This document shows, in pieces, positions 50,744 to 63,489 of a DNA stretch of 64,000 bases. The number at the start of each line of letters is the position of its first letter. The first letter of the stretch is position 1. The notes beneath the pieces are model-generated. The model made no database searches. It saw only the letters and a list, made by a program, of their open reading frames with translations, and had not been told where the DNA came from. This DNA comes from Anarhynchus alexandrinus (lineage: Eukaryota; Chordata; Aves; Charadriiformes; Charadriidae): NCBI GenBank assembly GCA_008711295.1, contig VUYV01000016.1, positions 8,233,920 to 8,297,919 of the forward strand, in the 5' to 3' direction. A program made the translations under genes and the position numbers.

Positions 50744-51336
50744 GGTCCTGTTTGACTGTATACCTCTGAGCCAAGCATTAGCAAACAGCTGCAGAGAGTT
50801 AGTTACACTTAGCTGGGTGTATTTGGACTTTGATTTTATTCACTATACTGGGAAAACATTTGACAGTCTTGGTACCTAAGAATGGAATTGGTAATTTTGT
50901 CTCTTCTTTGAAGCTTGTCAAAGTTTGTGCTTAGGTCTGCCTGTGTGGTATATGTCACTGCTAAACTGCCCCGATGCCTTATCCCCATGTCAAATAATTT
51001 GTTTAGCTGCAGCCTTTCTTTTTGAAGATGCTCACGTGCTGAAGAGCACCATCCAGCAGCGTAACTCATGTTGTTTTTTCTGATTTTGCCTGCAGAGGAG
51101 ACAGGAAAGAAATTAGTGGGGAAAAAGTAAAATAAGAGGTTGTGTGACATTGTAGTGCCAAGTGATATGTAGAAAGATCATCAGTTACTTGACAAAGGAA
51201 ATCTGTAATGTAGAAAAAGAACACAGTGTAGGAAGATCTCAGTGAAGCTATTTTTCTTCATAACTGTTACTTTAAAAATAATGCTACTTTAATGAAGATA
51301 AATATGATAACATGAGACTTCATGTTTTTTTTGGCT

Positions 51337-51338
<2 letters not shown>

Positions 51339-51369
<31 letters not shown>
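51339..51369. repeat. Poly-T tract (31), longest in the window
   Basis: Thirty-one consecutive T, preceded by another T8. Adjoining sequence is unique and no retroposon is recognised. Confidence 0.95.
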
Positions 51370-51370
<1 letters not shown>

Positions 51371-54300
51371 TTAAACCTAAGCAGTGAAAAAGTTTCAGCT
51401 TTGCAAAATAAGAAGTTACATCAGAGGTGGGACAGCCAACATGTCTTCCTGTAAATTCTAGTAACTGTGGATTATTAGAGTTGTTACTTCTTGTTATCTC
51501 AACTATTTTCACTGTTATAAATTTAACAGTAGTCACCTGTTATTTGTAGTCAGTTTACCCTCTTTTGGCCGTAAGTCCACTATTTTAGCTTTTGACCTGA
51601 TCTCAGATGCTTGGTACTGTTAAGGAAATTGAAATAAGAGCTTTGTGGATATATTTTCAGTGTTGACAAGGTCTTGAATGCAACTCTGAATTTGCTGGAT
51701 AGTAATATAGGACGTAAATTAGTTCACGTAGAGGCAGAGCTATTTAAGAAGTTGCAGGGTTCTTTTCATTTCCATTTAAAAAAAAACAACACACAAACCA
51801 AAACAAAATAGAACAAGGTGCTTCCCATAGCAGAGAGGAGATGGCTTACTGTATAACTACTAACTTAAAGACAGTGCCTCTGTTTTTCATTAATGACCTT
51901 TAAGCCTTTTAGCACCCCTCCTAGGCAAAATATCATGTTTCCTCCTTTTTCGCCTCCTGGTGAGCATATTCCATTCTCTTAAGCTTGTGTGTACAAAACT
52001 GAATTTCATTTTTCCGCCACATGACATTTGGTGTTACTTTAGTACAATTTCTCTGCGATGTTATATGTTGTAATTTGAGCCCAGAGGTTTGCTCATCCTC
52101 TGAATCAGTAAAGAAATCAAACAAGCAAAAGGTATCTTTCTGCCTCAGATCTCTGAGGATTTGCAGTTGCCTGAAGAGGATAAGACCAGATGCCACCTGT
52201 GTTAAAAATGTTTCTCTTCTTTTAAAAGATACAAATCTCGGCTTAATTCACCAGTGCTTTAACGTCATTAATAGAATCAATTTGTGACCGGTGGAACATG
52301 TGTCTTTAATTGTTTGTTTCCTGGACTAGCATGTGAGCACAGGCACATTTCTTGAGTTACAGAGAAAAAGAGAAATATATGTGAATTACTCTTTAGAGGC
52401 TTGTAACACCATATAAAAATTTATGGGCTTGCTGCATTATTCAAGGTACGTAATTTTATTACAGATCTGAGCAACACATGGGATGATTTATTGTTATTGT
52501 CATATTTTACAGAATGAATGTTTTACAAAGGTTTTACTGCATGTATTTTAAAAAGTACAAGGCAATTCTTTGGAAAATGCCAGTCCAAGCTTATTGTTTA
52601 AGGAAGGCAGAATTTTATACACAGGCAAAAGTAATCTATTTGTATCGTGGTATACAGGCCATTACTTAGTAAATGATTGAAATAATCTTGTCATCTGATC
52701 CAGTGCTCTTCTGGTAGCATCTCATTTGGGGTAGATGTGCAGGAGTCTATAAAGCAAAAATAGAGATGTGCCTAAAAATACAAATTAGTTCGTCTCTGTA
52801 ATAGCAAACACACCATTTTTATTATATAATAGACATGTATAAGTAATTATGTGTACTTGGTGACTGGTAAACATCAGGTTCAGATTGCTTTGCAACAATG
52901 AATTGGTTTTGATCGAACATGAGGGATAGGATTCATCTCATTCTAACACTGTATGCCTAATGACTAGTCTAAGTCTAGACCCCAATCTGTGATCGGTGCC
53001 TAAAATTGGTGGATAGAATTTTTCCTTGGAGAAAAAGACCAGGCAACTACCTGAGATATTGAAAACCAAGTATTAGACACTTCAAGTCTTAAGAGAAGTA
53101 ACGGCCAGTAGACTAGTTTGGCATTAAAACTGGAAACCGAATCACCTGAATTGAAAAGCAAAATGTTTTCATTGCAGTGTGCTGTTGCAGATCCTCATCT
53201 GCACTGGCTTTGGTTGCCACCTCCTGGGTTCCTACCCTGATTACCTAGCAATAAATCCCCTCTCCCTGCCTGCTGGGGCATCCAGCTACGGGCGGACAAT
53301 GGCAGACCCCAGTTTTTAATATTCGCTTCCCAAACCACAGCTTGAAACATTTTGGCTATCCACTGAAGCAGTTCCCTTTCTGGTCCAGTGTTGAAATTGA
53401 TTTAATTTGTCATTGGTTTGTGCTTTTTAAAAAACAAAAATAAAAAAAAAGGTTGAGCCTTAGATGTGTGGGGATTTGATCTTTAAATTAGGAACTTGAA
53501 GCAGTCCATTTGTACTTGTCACTGCTGTTTCATTATCCGTTCTACTGCTTCCATAGTGTGGGCGGAATATTCCTTCATGAAGCTGAAACTCGCTGTCTTT
53601 TCTCAAAGACCCTAATGAAGATAAATCGTACAGTCAGCAATTGTTTTCTTTCCAAGAATTCTTCTTAATTTTGCGCTTTGTGGATGGTTCCTGCTACATT
53701 AGATATCTTTTTCCTCTGAGTGCAGTGATCCAAAATCAAGTGACTAAGAGCTACCAGATTTGGAAGAGTGCTACAGAACTTTGTTTATAGCCTGCCTAAA
53801 GCAACCTTCCCATAATCTGACATTTGGTTACGTGGGACATACAGCAGAGCTGTAGTCTGCTGTAGGGTGAGCTGAATCATTCATGCTGGAATCCCTTTGA
53901 CTGTCACTACTCTGGACATGAGTGGTACATCTGCACAGCTAGACTTTTCTGTCCATAATTCTCTGCACAAGGGAGTTCTAGAGTCACAAGTGGTTGATAG
54001 CTACCATGAGGTGCCTGCATGTCTGATGTTTTCCTGAAAAATCAGCTGCATCAGACCCCCTTTGAGCTTAAGGTCTATGTAAGTAGGACTGCATTTCTTC
54101 CAGACAAGAAAAAAACACAGCTGACCCACAACTGAGTTTAAATTCTCATCCGTGCAATATTTTCAGAGTGAAAACTGAAGTTCTGACTGAATAAGAAGCT
54201 GGCGATATATTGAACTAATTACAGTTAGTACTGAGTTAGACCATGCCTACATGCAAGAAAAGATCTGAAATCACTGGAACTAAGCTTAGTTATTTGCTGT

Positions 54301-56705
54301 CTGCATAGTTTCCAGGCCATGTCTAGTCCAAGGTAGTAGCGTAAGAAAGTTTCGTTAGTTTGTGATTGAACTGTATTTCTATCCAACGGTTGCCAAGCCT
54401 AGGTTTGGTAAACCCAGAGTTGGTTTTATCTTATTAAATTACTCAAAGAGAGTAATTGTTTGTATTTTGACTTTACCTTAGGATATGGGTTTCCAGCTTG
54501 TCCTGCTAGGAATACATACTGCACTCATTAATAAAGAATAGGACTGGATCTTCTGTTGACAAGCTCATTTCCTTTTACTGCCATGTATTGGATGAAACCT
54601 GGCCCCCTGCACAGACCCTTATCACAGCTCCCCTGGACACTGCAGAATCCAAACTTGCTCTGTTGCATTAAGATGGGATGTTTGTGCCATGTGGCTTTTG
54701 CCAGGTGCACTGCGTGAGGGCCAGTCTTCTATGTAGCTCAGGACCCTGCCTCCGACAGCAGCCAGTGGTGGATGCTTGGGGAGCAGTATGGTCACCAGGT
54801 CAGAGACCATGTGGTGTCTACCTGATTATGGTCTCCCAGCTTCTAGCCTTTAATGGAGTGCTGGAGAAGGAGGAAACACAGCATCTAACACCCCTTCCAG
54901 ATTCAAATTCCATTAATTTGTCTAACTACTTTTTGATTTCATTCAGGCAATGAACTTTGTACTGTGGAAAAGTACTACTTCTTGTTTTTTGCTGTTTCTG
55001 AATGTGCCCTCTGGTAATTTCTATGGATTCCTACTAATTCTTGTATTATGAGAAGCAGTAAATAATAACTCCCTGTCCACCTTCTCTGTTCTATTCACGA
55101 TTTACAGACCACTGTCAAATTCCCCTTCTTTCCCTGGCTGAAAAGTCATGTTCTGTTTACTCTTAGCTGATACAAATCCTATGCCATTCAAAGTGCTGTA
55201 TAAGCAGTTGTGGTAATTAAAAGAAGTAAATTAAACATACACCTAGGCACGGAGACTTAGAAGCACTGAGAATTTGTGGCTATAGCTGAAATTATTGGAA
55301 GGCATCTTCAGGCTGAAAATCAGGACCTTAGTGCAGAGATACGGAGAGATCAATAAGGATACTCACAGAGGGAATCCATTCTGAGCTGGAGAACAGCATC
55401 AAGCTGCTTGATAGGCATTTTGCAAATCTCTGCTCCGTTCAAATGCAGCAAAATATTTATTGTCCTTGCTGAATATAAGCAACCAGGCTTTCTGAAATGA
55501 TCACCCAAAAAATCACTGTACTGTAACTCGAAAGATACTCAGTTTTACCCTCCAAGGATCAAGGACAATGTTGTCCCTGTTTCATTCTGGCACAAGTTTT
55601 TGGGAGTTAGTGGTTTTGAATGCAAAACCCAAAGACTTTGGTGCTACCAATGGACTGTCTATTCCTGTACCCCAGGAACTGAGAATCTGCTGAAGGGGAA
55701 TGTTTTTAGGAGCAAAGCTATTCATACACAAGTCTCAAATTATCTTCAATAGCATGCTCAGCCAAATCTTAAAAAGAATACAAGTACACATTAATTAAGA
55801 ATTAACATAATTCTGTTCCTTGAGTATGGTGTTTATTAAATATAAACTCTGTGAACATACACTTGAGAGGAAGCTTCTAAATATTTTTAAAAGCTTAATT
55901 TTCAGTCACCCTTTATTTATTTTTTCATTAAGAGAAGAAGAATTATGGCACTTGACTTTCCAAAACTTTCCATTTGCTTCTCAGATATAGCATCAAAAAG
56001 TTGCTGAGTGTCCTTAACTCTGCTGATAGGGCAAAATCAGGAATGATTTAGATTTATATGAGAAGCAGAGACATGGGATGACATTTTCAAAAGCGCCTGA
56101 AAGCTGCATTTGTGAAGCTGTTCAGACAACTAAAGGAGGAAGAAAATACGCAAAGGGATGTTTAGGCATATGTGCTGACCATTAATGCAGTTTTCACTTT
56201 TGAATTTTGAGAAATTTACATTCTTAGGCATTGAAATGCTTTTAAAAGTCTGACTGTTTATTGTAGTACCACAAATGAGTTTTTCAAAAATAATTCTATG
56301 ATGGAAGACCCAAGTGTCTGGTCACTTCCACCACCATTTGGGAAACAGGATTTAACCTTTGTCCTGCCACACCGCGTAGTGTAACACCTAAATACTCTTG
56401 TAAGTGTTGGTGAACAGTCCCTCAGTAGTAACCTGAGCTCTCACACCACCTCACAATTAGGTACAATTTGGAAATACTAATGATCCGCAGGAGGTTTTGC
56501 ACTCCAGAAAGCATCTTCCCCTGGGCTTACTGGTGTGGGAAATGGCACAGTGCAACAAGGACTGGTTTGCATCCAGATGCATCTCACAGAACAAAGAGGA
56601 CAAAGTTTGCTAATGATTTTCAGCTCCCCCCCTTCAATTTGTGTTGCACTTTGCCCTGCATATCTGTTTTTCTGCTGATGTACTAAACTTCTTTGTGTCT
56701 TGCAG

Positions 56706-56782
56706 AATGCCAAAGCCAGCTATGACTTCAGCAGTAATGATCCCTACCCCTACCCCCGCTATACAGATGACTGGTTTAACAG
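56706..56782 (+). CDS. PCSK2: PCSK2 exon 6: segment between Asp and His boxes
   Basis: This exon is 77 nt, phase 0 on entry, ending after two bases (AG) of a Ser codon completed by the next exon. The acceptor is ctttgtgtcttgcag and the donor gtaaat, slightly weaker than the other donors here. It encodes NAKASYDFSSNDP followed by YPYPRYTDDWFN, human residues 182-206. The Tyr- and Pro-rich DPYPYPRY stretch is characteristic of PC2. A tyrosine here has been implicated in binding the PC2-specific chaperone 7B2; that is established knowledge recalled, not something the DNA shows. The only change from human I notice is Lys for Glu at the third residue. Confidence 0.97.
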
Positions 56783-59700
56783 GTAAATGGATTTTACTCA
56801 ACCTGCTCTTTGGTTTGCTTAAGAAATTTTAAGTATTTGCTGTTATTTGTGGAATGCCTGTTTTCTGCTAAATTCAGTGGTTGCCAGAATAGAAGCTGCT
56901 GCCTCACTACTGCTTGAAAATCAGAGGTTACTTATGACATCATGTTTTTAGGTAACCTCTAAATAGCACTGAACAACCATTTTATGGTTTATAAATTAAG
57001 CTGCTGCTTCAGAAGAGTATGTATGTAAATTGTTTGAATGGGTGATAGCCACGTACCATTTTCTGTCAGCTATCCTAGGACATTATGGTGACCCAAATCT
57101 GTATACGCTTAATACAGTTTTGACTGGTTTCCCATCTAGTGTGTCTGAGGCAGTATCGCTGCTGGCTAATTTTAAAGGGAGTAAGCTGGAGACAGGAAAA
57201 GGCTTTGCAGGGAAAAATGTCTTTTCATCCGATTGTAGACTAAGAAGGCAGAAAAACAGTGTGGTGTAGAATGACCAGTTTAAAAACAATTGCATCTTAC
57301 ATAAGTTCTGAATCATTTGTCTTTTCACTTTGATTTAAGGACAGCGTACATGGGTAGCATTTCAGGGCTGATTCTGAGATATTTCTAGCTGCTGAAGGAA
57401 TTAAAGTCCACGTATGCTGCCTGGGAACCTGTTCTATTGTGTTTGTAAACCTGGAATCAACAGTGCAGCTGTGCTTGTTGTGGTATTTCTAACGCACCAT
57501 GACTGCCCAAGACCCACTCCTCCTTCAATATGTTCTGAATTTAGCCAGTTTCCAGCAGGTGAAGGTCTGGTCCTCAAGGTGTGATACAAATAAGAATGGC
57601 CCAAAAGAAAAGGCTTCAGATTTTAGGAAATGTGACCTTTTTTGTTTCCCAAAGTTAATTTTTGGTTAGAATGGAACAGAAACAGGCGCTGACAGTTTTT
57701 TAAAACTGTGCCCCCTGGCTTCTGCATCTGCCCCATGAAAAAGCCCTTTCTGTCAGGCTGACTGCTCCTAGCAAGATGTTATGGTAGTCATGGGCGCGGA
57801 GTCCAAGGCACCACCCATAAGGCGTGTTTAGTCCTTGGCAATCTCCGCATCCAGCATCTCTGGCTCTGTGGCATGCTCCCCAGGGTCTCAGGCAAGTTCT
57901 GGCTTGGATCTGCAAAAATTTTTTCAGGATATTTTCAATGAAATTTCCAGATGTCTTCTAGATGTAAATATAATTGATGTTGCCAACATTTACATAGCAG
58001 CAGCACTGAGGATTTGAAAACTTTTAAAGTTTCAGGGCTCGGTCTTAGTGCTTATAAAAAAATATTTTAGGCCTATTTGATGCGGTTTTCATCTGTAACT
58101 TAGTGTTAGATGGCTGGCCTCTGAGTTGTATATAGGTTTTTTGTTTTTATTTCTAAAGAAATAAATTTTAGTTCTGTCAGAATGGCACAACAAAGATGTG
58201 GAGCAGCTGTGCTTCCACCTCAGACATAGGCTTCCTGGAATGGATCAAACACATTTAGGAGCTGTGATGTCCCCCTTTGTAGTCCTGCCATTTTTCAGCC
58301 AAAGCAAGATGCCAACGAGATTTCTCCTTCATTTCAGGAAAGGACATCTGACACTTTTAAACTAGTATGAATCCAATTAGTGAATGGAAAGTCAGAGAAA
58401 GACTAGGGCTCTAATTTGTAAAGGTCTGCTGCCTTTCTCGCTTTATTTATGCAAAGGATCTTTGTAGGGGAAAGGTATCACTTAGCTCTGGAGCAGCACA
58501 GAGGAAAATTAAATTTAGCTTCAGTGGGTAATGGTAGCTTGTGTCATTTTCAGTGTGGAACTTCATAAAACTAAGTGTGTTCTGTCAAGCCCCATTAACA
58601 CTGATTGTTCTGCTGTCAAGTATTTTATAGTGGGGCACAGTTTGCAGTCCTTACGTGTTCTGCAAGGTGGCTCTGGAGGCCGAGTTACCTCCTAAAGTCT
58701 CTTAAAATGTGCCTCGAGCATCCTGGATGTGGCAAGGGTCATGGTCTCTGGCCCCAGGTGCCTCTGACTAACTTCAGGCAGCCAAGTGAAGAATCGAGGG
58801 TGGGCAGCAATGGTCATCTGTGACCCAATCTGTAATTATTGAGAACAACATAATACTGGTTTTCAGAGAACTGCAACACTTTCTTCCATTTCTTTTCTTG
58901 AGGGGATCGGGAGCTCAAATCAGCAAGTCAGGAGGAGAAAAGCAATGCAGAAATTGCTTTGCTGATTTCCTTCATTACTCTTTCCAGAAAAAAACGATAC
59001 CTAGAAAGTATAGCATTCCTGGTTGTGAACCTTGAGGTTTCTTTGGTGATACAGGGAATTTTCTGCCTCGCAAGGTGAATTATGGGAGCAACACACTCAG
59101 ATCCCTTTCCTGCCTGCACAATTTGAGAAAGCTCTAAGATGCAAGATTTCATGTTTACTCCAGGCAAAGATGCAACTAACACACCATATCCAGCTGCTCA
59201 GGAGTAGCTGTGACTGTTATTCTCTGCGTATTTGTATTTCTTTGCCATACTGTTAATCAAGCTGATGTGTCATATATAACCTATTATCATAACTTCTGAC
59301 TCCTGAGTTATTATTACTGGTAGGTTACAACTGTCTGCCTATGGCAGTCTGTTTATCCCTATGTGTAGCTGCACAGGTGCATCTGGATAGAGAGTAGTTA
59401 CACAGAAAAGCCATTCAGAGAAACCTGCAGTAAAGGCTCTGTTTTGCTCAGTTTGCAGTCAGTGATGTATCTCCCATTGAATTTTATGCATGCAGGAGGA
59501 TCAGACTCAAAATAGGATAGCGTAATATCCCTTTTTCCATAAAGAATACATTTCTATGTGAGCAATTCAAGTGATTTGTGGAACAAGAAGCAGAGGACTG
59601 TTTTTTAAAGAGATGAACCAAGGGGCTTTTGTGAGCTGCCAGCTGCATGTGCAAAGTGTCATTAGACTTTAAGAAAAAAAAGGGAGAGGTTTTTGCATGG

Positions 59701-62700
59701 AGTATTTCATTAATCGCAGCTGCTCTGCTTGTAAGCACAGATTCTCCTTCCACTTTGTGCTTTTTAAGGCTGCTGGAAGCACTTTGGCCTTACCATCTAA
59801 CAGCCGCTGGCCTACGAGACCAAGCAGGGTGGGTTTTGGAAGGGGACAGCGTGGTGCCTTGGGCAGGGAATTGCAGTCAGGCAGTTCAGCTGCTGTTACA
59901 GGGAGAGGCACACACATAGCTGGGCAGTCAAGAGATTTATTCCTGTGCTTATCATACTGATGGTTTGATTGTGTTCAGATCCACAGCCTGGGGACCAAGC
60001 CAGCGTAGGGGACACTGCATGCAACATGGGACAGGGCTCTGTTTGAGCCCGGGGAGCAGTGAAGGAACCTGAACCAAGCCCTATTCCTAAAAGCAGAGGC
60101 AGCTCCACAGGGCTCTGTGTTTGGTTTTTTTTTGTTTGTTTGGTTGTTTGTTTTTTTTTAACATGCACTCCTCCTGAACCACATTTGGGACCTTGGCATG
60201 TACCCTGTTGTGTGGTGTTGGAGGTACCCACAGGAGTCAGAGATAGCTTGGCCTTTCTGTAGAGCCCTCTGATTTCTTGTGAGCATGTGGAAGGCACAAC
60301 TCAGGGCTCCCCATCTCAGAGATTACAAATTTCTGCCATGATATAAATACCCAATAATTTTTTCCACTCCTGTGGCCTTTGTATTCTGTATATTCTCTCA
60401 CCCAGATAAGAGTTAGCTGGGCGAAAATTATTCACTATCTTGGAAACACATATTCTTCAGAGGTAAAAATGTCCTTTACTTAATTATGGATCCAAACAAA
60501 ACAGCACTGAGTCAAGGAAAGAGCTCCCCTTGGCTTCCAGACAGCACTCATTAACAGTAAAAACACCTGCTCCCCTCCTCCTCATTTTTTAAGCAATACA
60601 ATGGAAACAACATAATAATTGAGCATTTGTTTAAACGGATTTAGCAGCTCTTTCTACCTGCAGTGTTATGACAAAAGAGTCAAGGAAGAGCTGCAGCACT
60701 ACTGCTGGTTCTCGGCGTGTTTGGAGTCAGGCAGAGCTCCCCGTGGGATGTTCCCCAAAGCAGGGGAACGCTTTCCCTTATGCAAACACTGAAATGCTTA
60801 GAAGCCGATAATATCATGTGAGTCAAAAGGGGATGTCATTTGCCCCCCAGAATTGTCCCTCTGAGCTTTGCATATTTAACTGCTGCCCAGTGCAAGCAAC
60901 TAAATGGTCAAGATAGGCAGATCATCCTAGCTATCGAGCCTGCAGCTCTGCATAGCTCTCCCCTACGGACAGCTGAAGTTAGGAAGGATGGATCCTGTCC
61001 TTTGCTGTCTGTAGAAGCATTTCAAAGCAGATGAAAAGGAACTTAAATGAGAATCTGTGCCACCTCTGACTCTTTTAAAATACGTCAGTAGAAAGGCATG
61101 CACAATAGCACTGGCAGCGGGTTTTAGAAATAGAAATAATTTTCAAAGACAAAGCAGAGTGAAATTTTCATAACTAGTACAGATATGTTATTTAAACCAG
61201 CTGAAGGCAAAACTGACTTTCAATAGAATCACCCTCTCCCACCTTAGGTTTTCATGAATGTTCATGTAAAATTTTTGCATTTATATAATGTTTATGGAAA
61301 ACTTGCTCTGCATGCTAGTATATGGTTTACCTTTGAAGTTACTTTTTCATAGGTGGAAATAATTGCTTTCTCTCCCCTTGTTTTAAACATTGAAATAATA
61401 GTGAAGAGATGAATGTTGGAGAGAAAAGCTGTGATTTGTGCCCGTGACACGGGTCACTTCATAGAAACCACAATGGATTTATCAATGATACATGAACAGC
61501 AAATAGGACTAAATTGGAAAAGTCTGCTATTTGCCATTAATAATTCAACCAAATGCATTTGCACTAACTCACTTAGGATTTTTTTTCTCCGGTCAGCAGC
61601 ACGGTATCTAAACCCTGAGCTGCTAGAACAGGTTTGCTTGCAGTCTCCATCATGTGGGCTGGGGAGGTGAGGTGGGGGAGAGGACCTTCTGATAAAATCT
61701 TTTCACCAGGAAGGTCCTAATACTGTTTCTCCCTCTGTGAGAGAAAGAGCTCACCTGGCAGTGTCACTGATTATTTTGTGCCCCGGCGTCAGTCAAAACA
61801 ATTTTTTAACAAAGCCATTTATTCTGCTCTGTGGCTTGTAGCTAGCCCACAGGTGACTAGATAATGAATGCCTAGCAACAGTATATTTTTTCACAGTTCC
61901 TTGAACAAGGGCATGAGGGAAAACCTGCTTGATTGTTGAAAGAAATTTCTCCAGCAGCTGAATAAGAAATCTGTATCGCTCTCCTTGCTGCCCCCTTTCT
62001 AAAAGGAACTTGCATGAGATCTTCACCCTTTCACGATCAAGACACTGTGTACATTCAAGGCCAGTCATTTTCTTCCATGGAGCTGCCTTTAAAAATATAT
62101 TCTTCCAAGTAAAGCAGGAAAAAGTGTGTGTTGCTTCTCACCCCTTTATTAATGTTGCACTCGCCTTTGCCAGAGGTGCTTAGAGGGAGAGAGAGAGAAA
62201 AAAGATGATTAAAACAAAACAATTCTGCTCCCTCCTGGGATGGTTCATGTGGTACTCTGTATAGCCTTTATAATACAGCACTGCTAATTGCATGAATCCT
62301 TAATACGGTATGGGAGCAATGCCAGTTTTAATGCACAGAGTGGATTGATGTGAGCAGTAGGATGGATTCATATTGATTCAACATCTTAAATGTAAAGAAA
62401 CCTGACAGCAGCATAGGTTTCACAAGTTTCTCTGCTGCTATGCTATTTTTTCAAAACTAGATCATATTGTCCATATTTATCTTCTATGTGGTTTAATTTC
62501 TGTGATGAATTAGGAGAAAGGAAAATATAGTCTGCCTTCCTGCAGGACTGCCTCAGAGCCACTGCCAGTTAAAGGGTCTCTGTGAAGAGCTGTAAAGCAC
62601 TTCAGAGATGCCAAGTGTTCTTGAAATGCCATGTGTCAGCCCGAACCTGGACCTCTGTGTCAGAGCAGAGACATTTCTCACTTGAGCAGAAAGCCGCAGC

Positions 62701-63400
62701 TCTGTACGCTGACAGCTGGAGCACCTTGTCAGCTCTCCTGGGAATTAGGCACTGAAGGAGAGGGATGCATGTGCCTTTGGTCTGGCCAGCTTTGGGCCTG
62801 GCCAGCCAGGCCACAGCTCTGCTGCCGAGGAGTGCAGTGACCCTTGTGGCTCCCTTCTGCCACTCCAGCTTGATATTGCACTCACCTCTTTCCATAGTGT
62901 TTCTTTTGTGGGCAGGGATACGCTCTTGATACAGGTTTGAACAGCAAAAAGGCAACCAGACTTTGTTCTGTGGGGTTCAAAATAATAGGTGTCGCACTCT
63001 CAAGTCACAAAAATAAAGGAATTAATATTGATCTTATTTTTACACTGGTCTATCAAGGGCCTGTTTCTACTGATTAATAATTAGTAACAAGGCAGAACCT
63101 GTTTGACAGAGTTAAAAATGTCCGAATAACTTTACAACTAAGTGAAGCGTCAGTATGCGTGTTAACCTCAGAGCAAGCATCACCCATACTGCAGCGGGAA
63201 AGTTGATTATCTCCTGCTTCAGGAAGGAATGAGTTCATCCAAGTATCCAAGTACAGCACTCAACAGTTTGCCATGGAACAGTTTTCCTCTGAGGCGCTCG
63301 GAGCTGACTATGAGGCAAACCCAAGATCGCGGTGATCCAGCTCGATTGAGCATATGTGTTAGCTGGGGTTCATGTGGTGTCTCTGTCTTCCCTTTTGCAG
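56783..63400 (+). other. PCSK2: PCSK2 intron 6 (6.6 kb)
   Basis: This intron runs from the gtaaat donor to a strong cttcccttttgcag acceptor, splitting the Ser codon just before the catalytic His. It contains a GTTT-type simple repeat at 60121-60159 and two AT-rich, motif-dense patches at about 60540-60680 and 62270-62400. No gene or transposable element was recognised. Confidence 0.95.
60121..60159. repeat. (GTTT)n-like simple repeat
   Basis: Interrupted GTTT and GGTT units end in T9 in intron 6. Confidence 0.9.
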
Positions 63401-63489
63401 CCATGGGACACGGTGTGCAGGAGAGGTGTCTGCTGCTGCCAACAACAACATCTGCGGCGTGGGAGTTGCGTACAACTCCAAGGTGGCAG
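63401..63489 (+). CDS. PCSK2: PCSK2 exon 7: catalytic His box
   Basis: This exon is 89 nt. Its first base completes the Ser codon left by exon 6, and its last base starts a Gly codon for the next exon outside the window. The acceptor is cttcccttttgcag and the donor gtacgg. It encodes [16 protein letters not shown] followed by [14 protein letters not shown], human residues 208-237. The His codon CAT at 63402-63404 is the catalytic-triad histidine (His208 in human). [13 protein letters not shown] contains residues that in furin-like enzymes shape a calcium site and the substrate cleft. No substitution from human PC2 is apparent. The catalytic Ser and the Asp that replaces the usual oxyanion-hole Asn in PC2 lie downstream of this window. 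Confidence 0.98.

Larger units (their letters stand above)
39090..56705 (+). other. PCSK2: PCSK2 intron 5 (17.6 kb)
   Basis: This long intron has no recognisable coding sequence. It holds a 26-bp tandem duplication (40148-40199), a poly-G tract ending in an N (41157-41173), a CT microsatellite (42746-42769), poly-T tracts at 44802, 50728 and 51339, and an AT-rich simple stretch at about 50202-50238. Several segments dense in homeodomain, POU, SOX and E-box-like words (about 46130-46320, 48610-48720, 53510-53690) are candidate regulatory elements. No CR1 fragment was recognised in it. Confidence 0.93.
4432..63489 (+). other. PCSK2: PCSK2 gene body (internal exons 2-7 and their introns)
   Basis: PC2 is a calcium-dependent, subtilisin-like serine endoprotease of neuroendocrine secretory granules. 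It cuts prohormones (proglucagon, proinsulin, POMC, proenkephalin) after dibasic sites and needs the chaperone 7B2 (SCG5) to mature. Six exons joined in order give one open frame of 532 nt, equivalent to human residues about 60-237. It carries the RRKR prodomain cleavage site, the IMDDG catalytic Asp box and the SHGTRCAGE catalytic His box. The GYRDIN, FTKQWYL and DPYPYPRYTDDWFN stretches distinguish PC2 from PC1 and furin. All boundaries are AG/GT and phases match (0,0,1,0,2,1). Exon 1 and the exons after the seventh are outside the window, so exon numbers are inferred from the 12-exon mammalian gene. The family assignment is very secure. Comparison with human PC2 is from memory. Confidence 0.97.
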
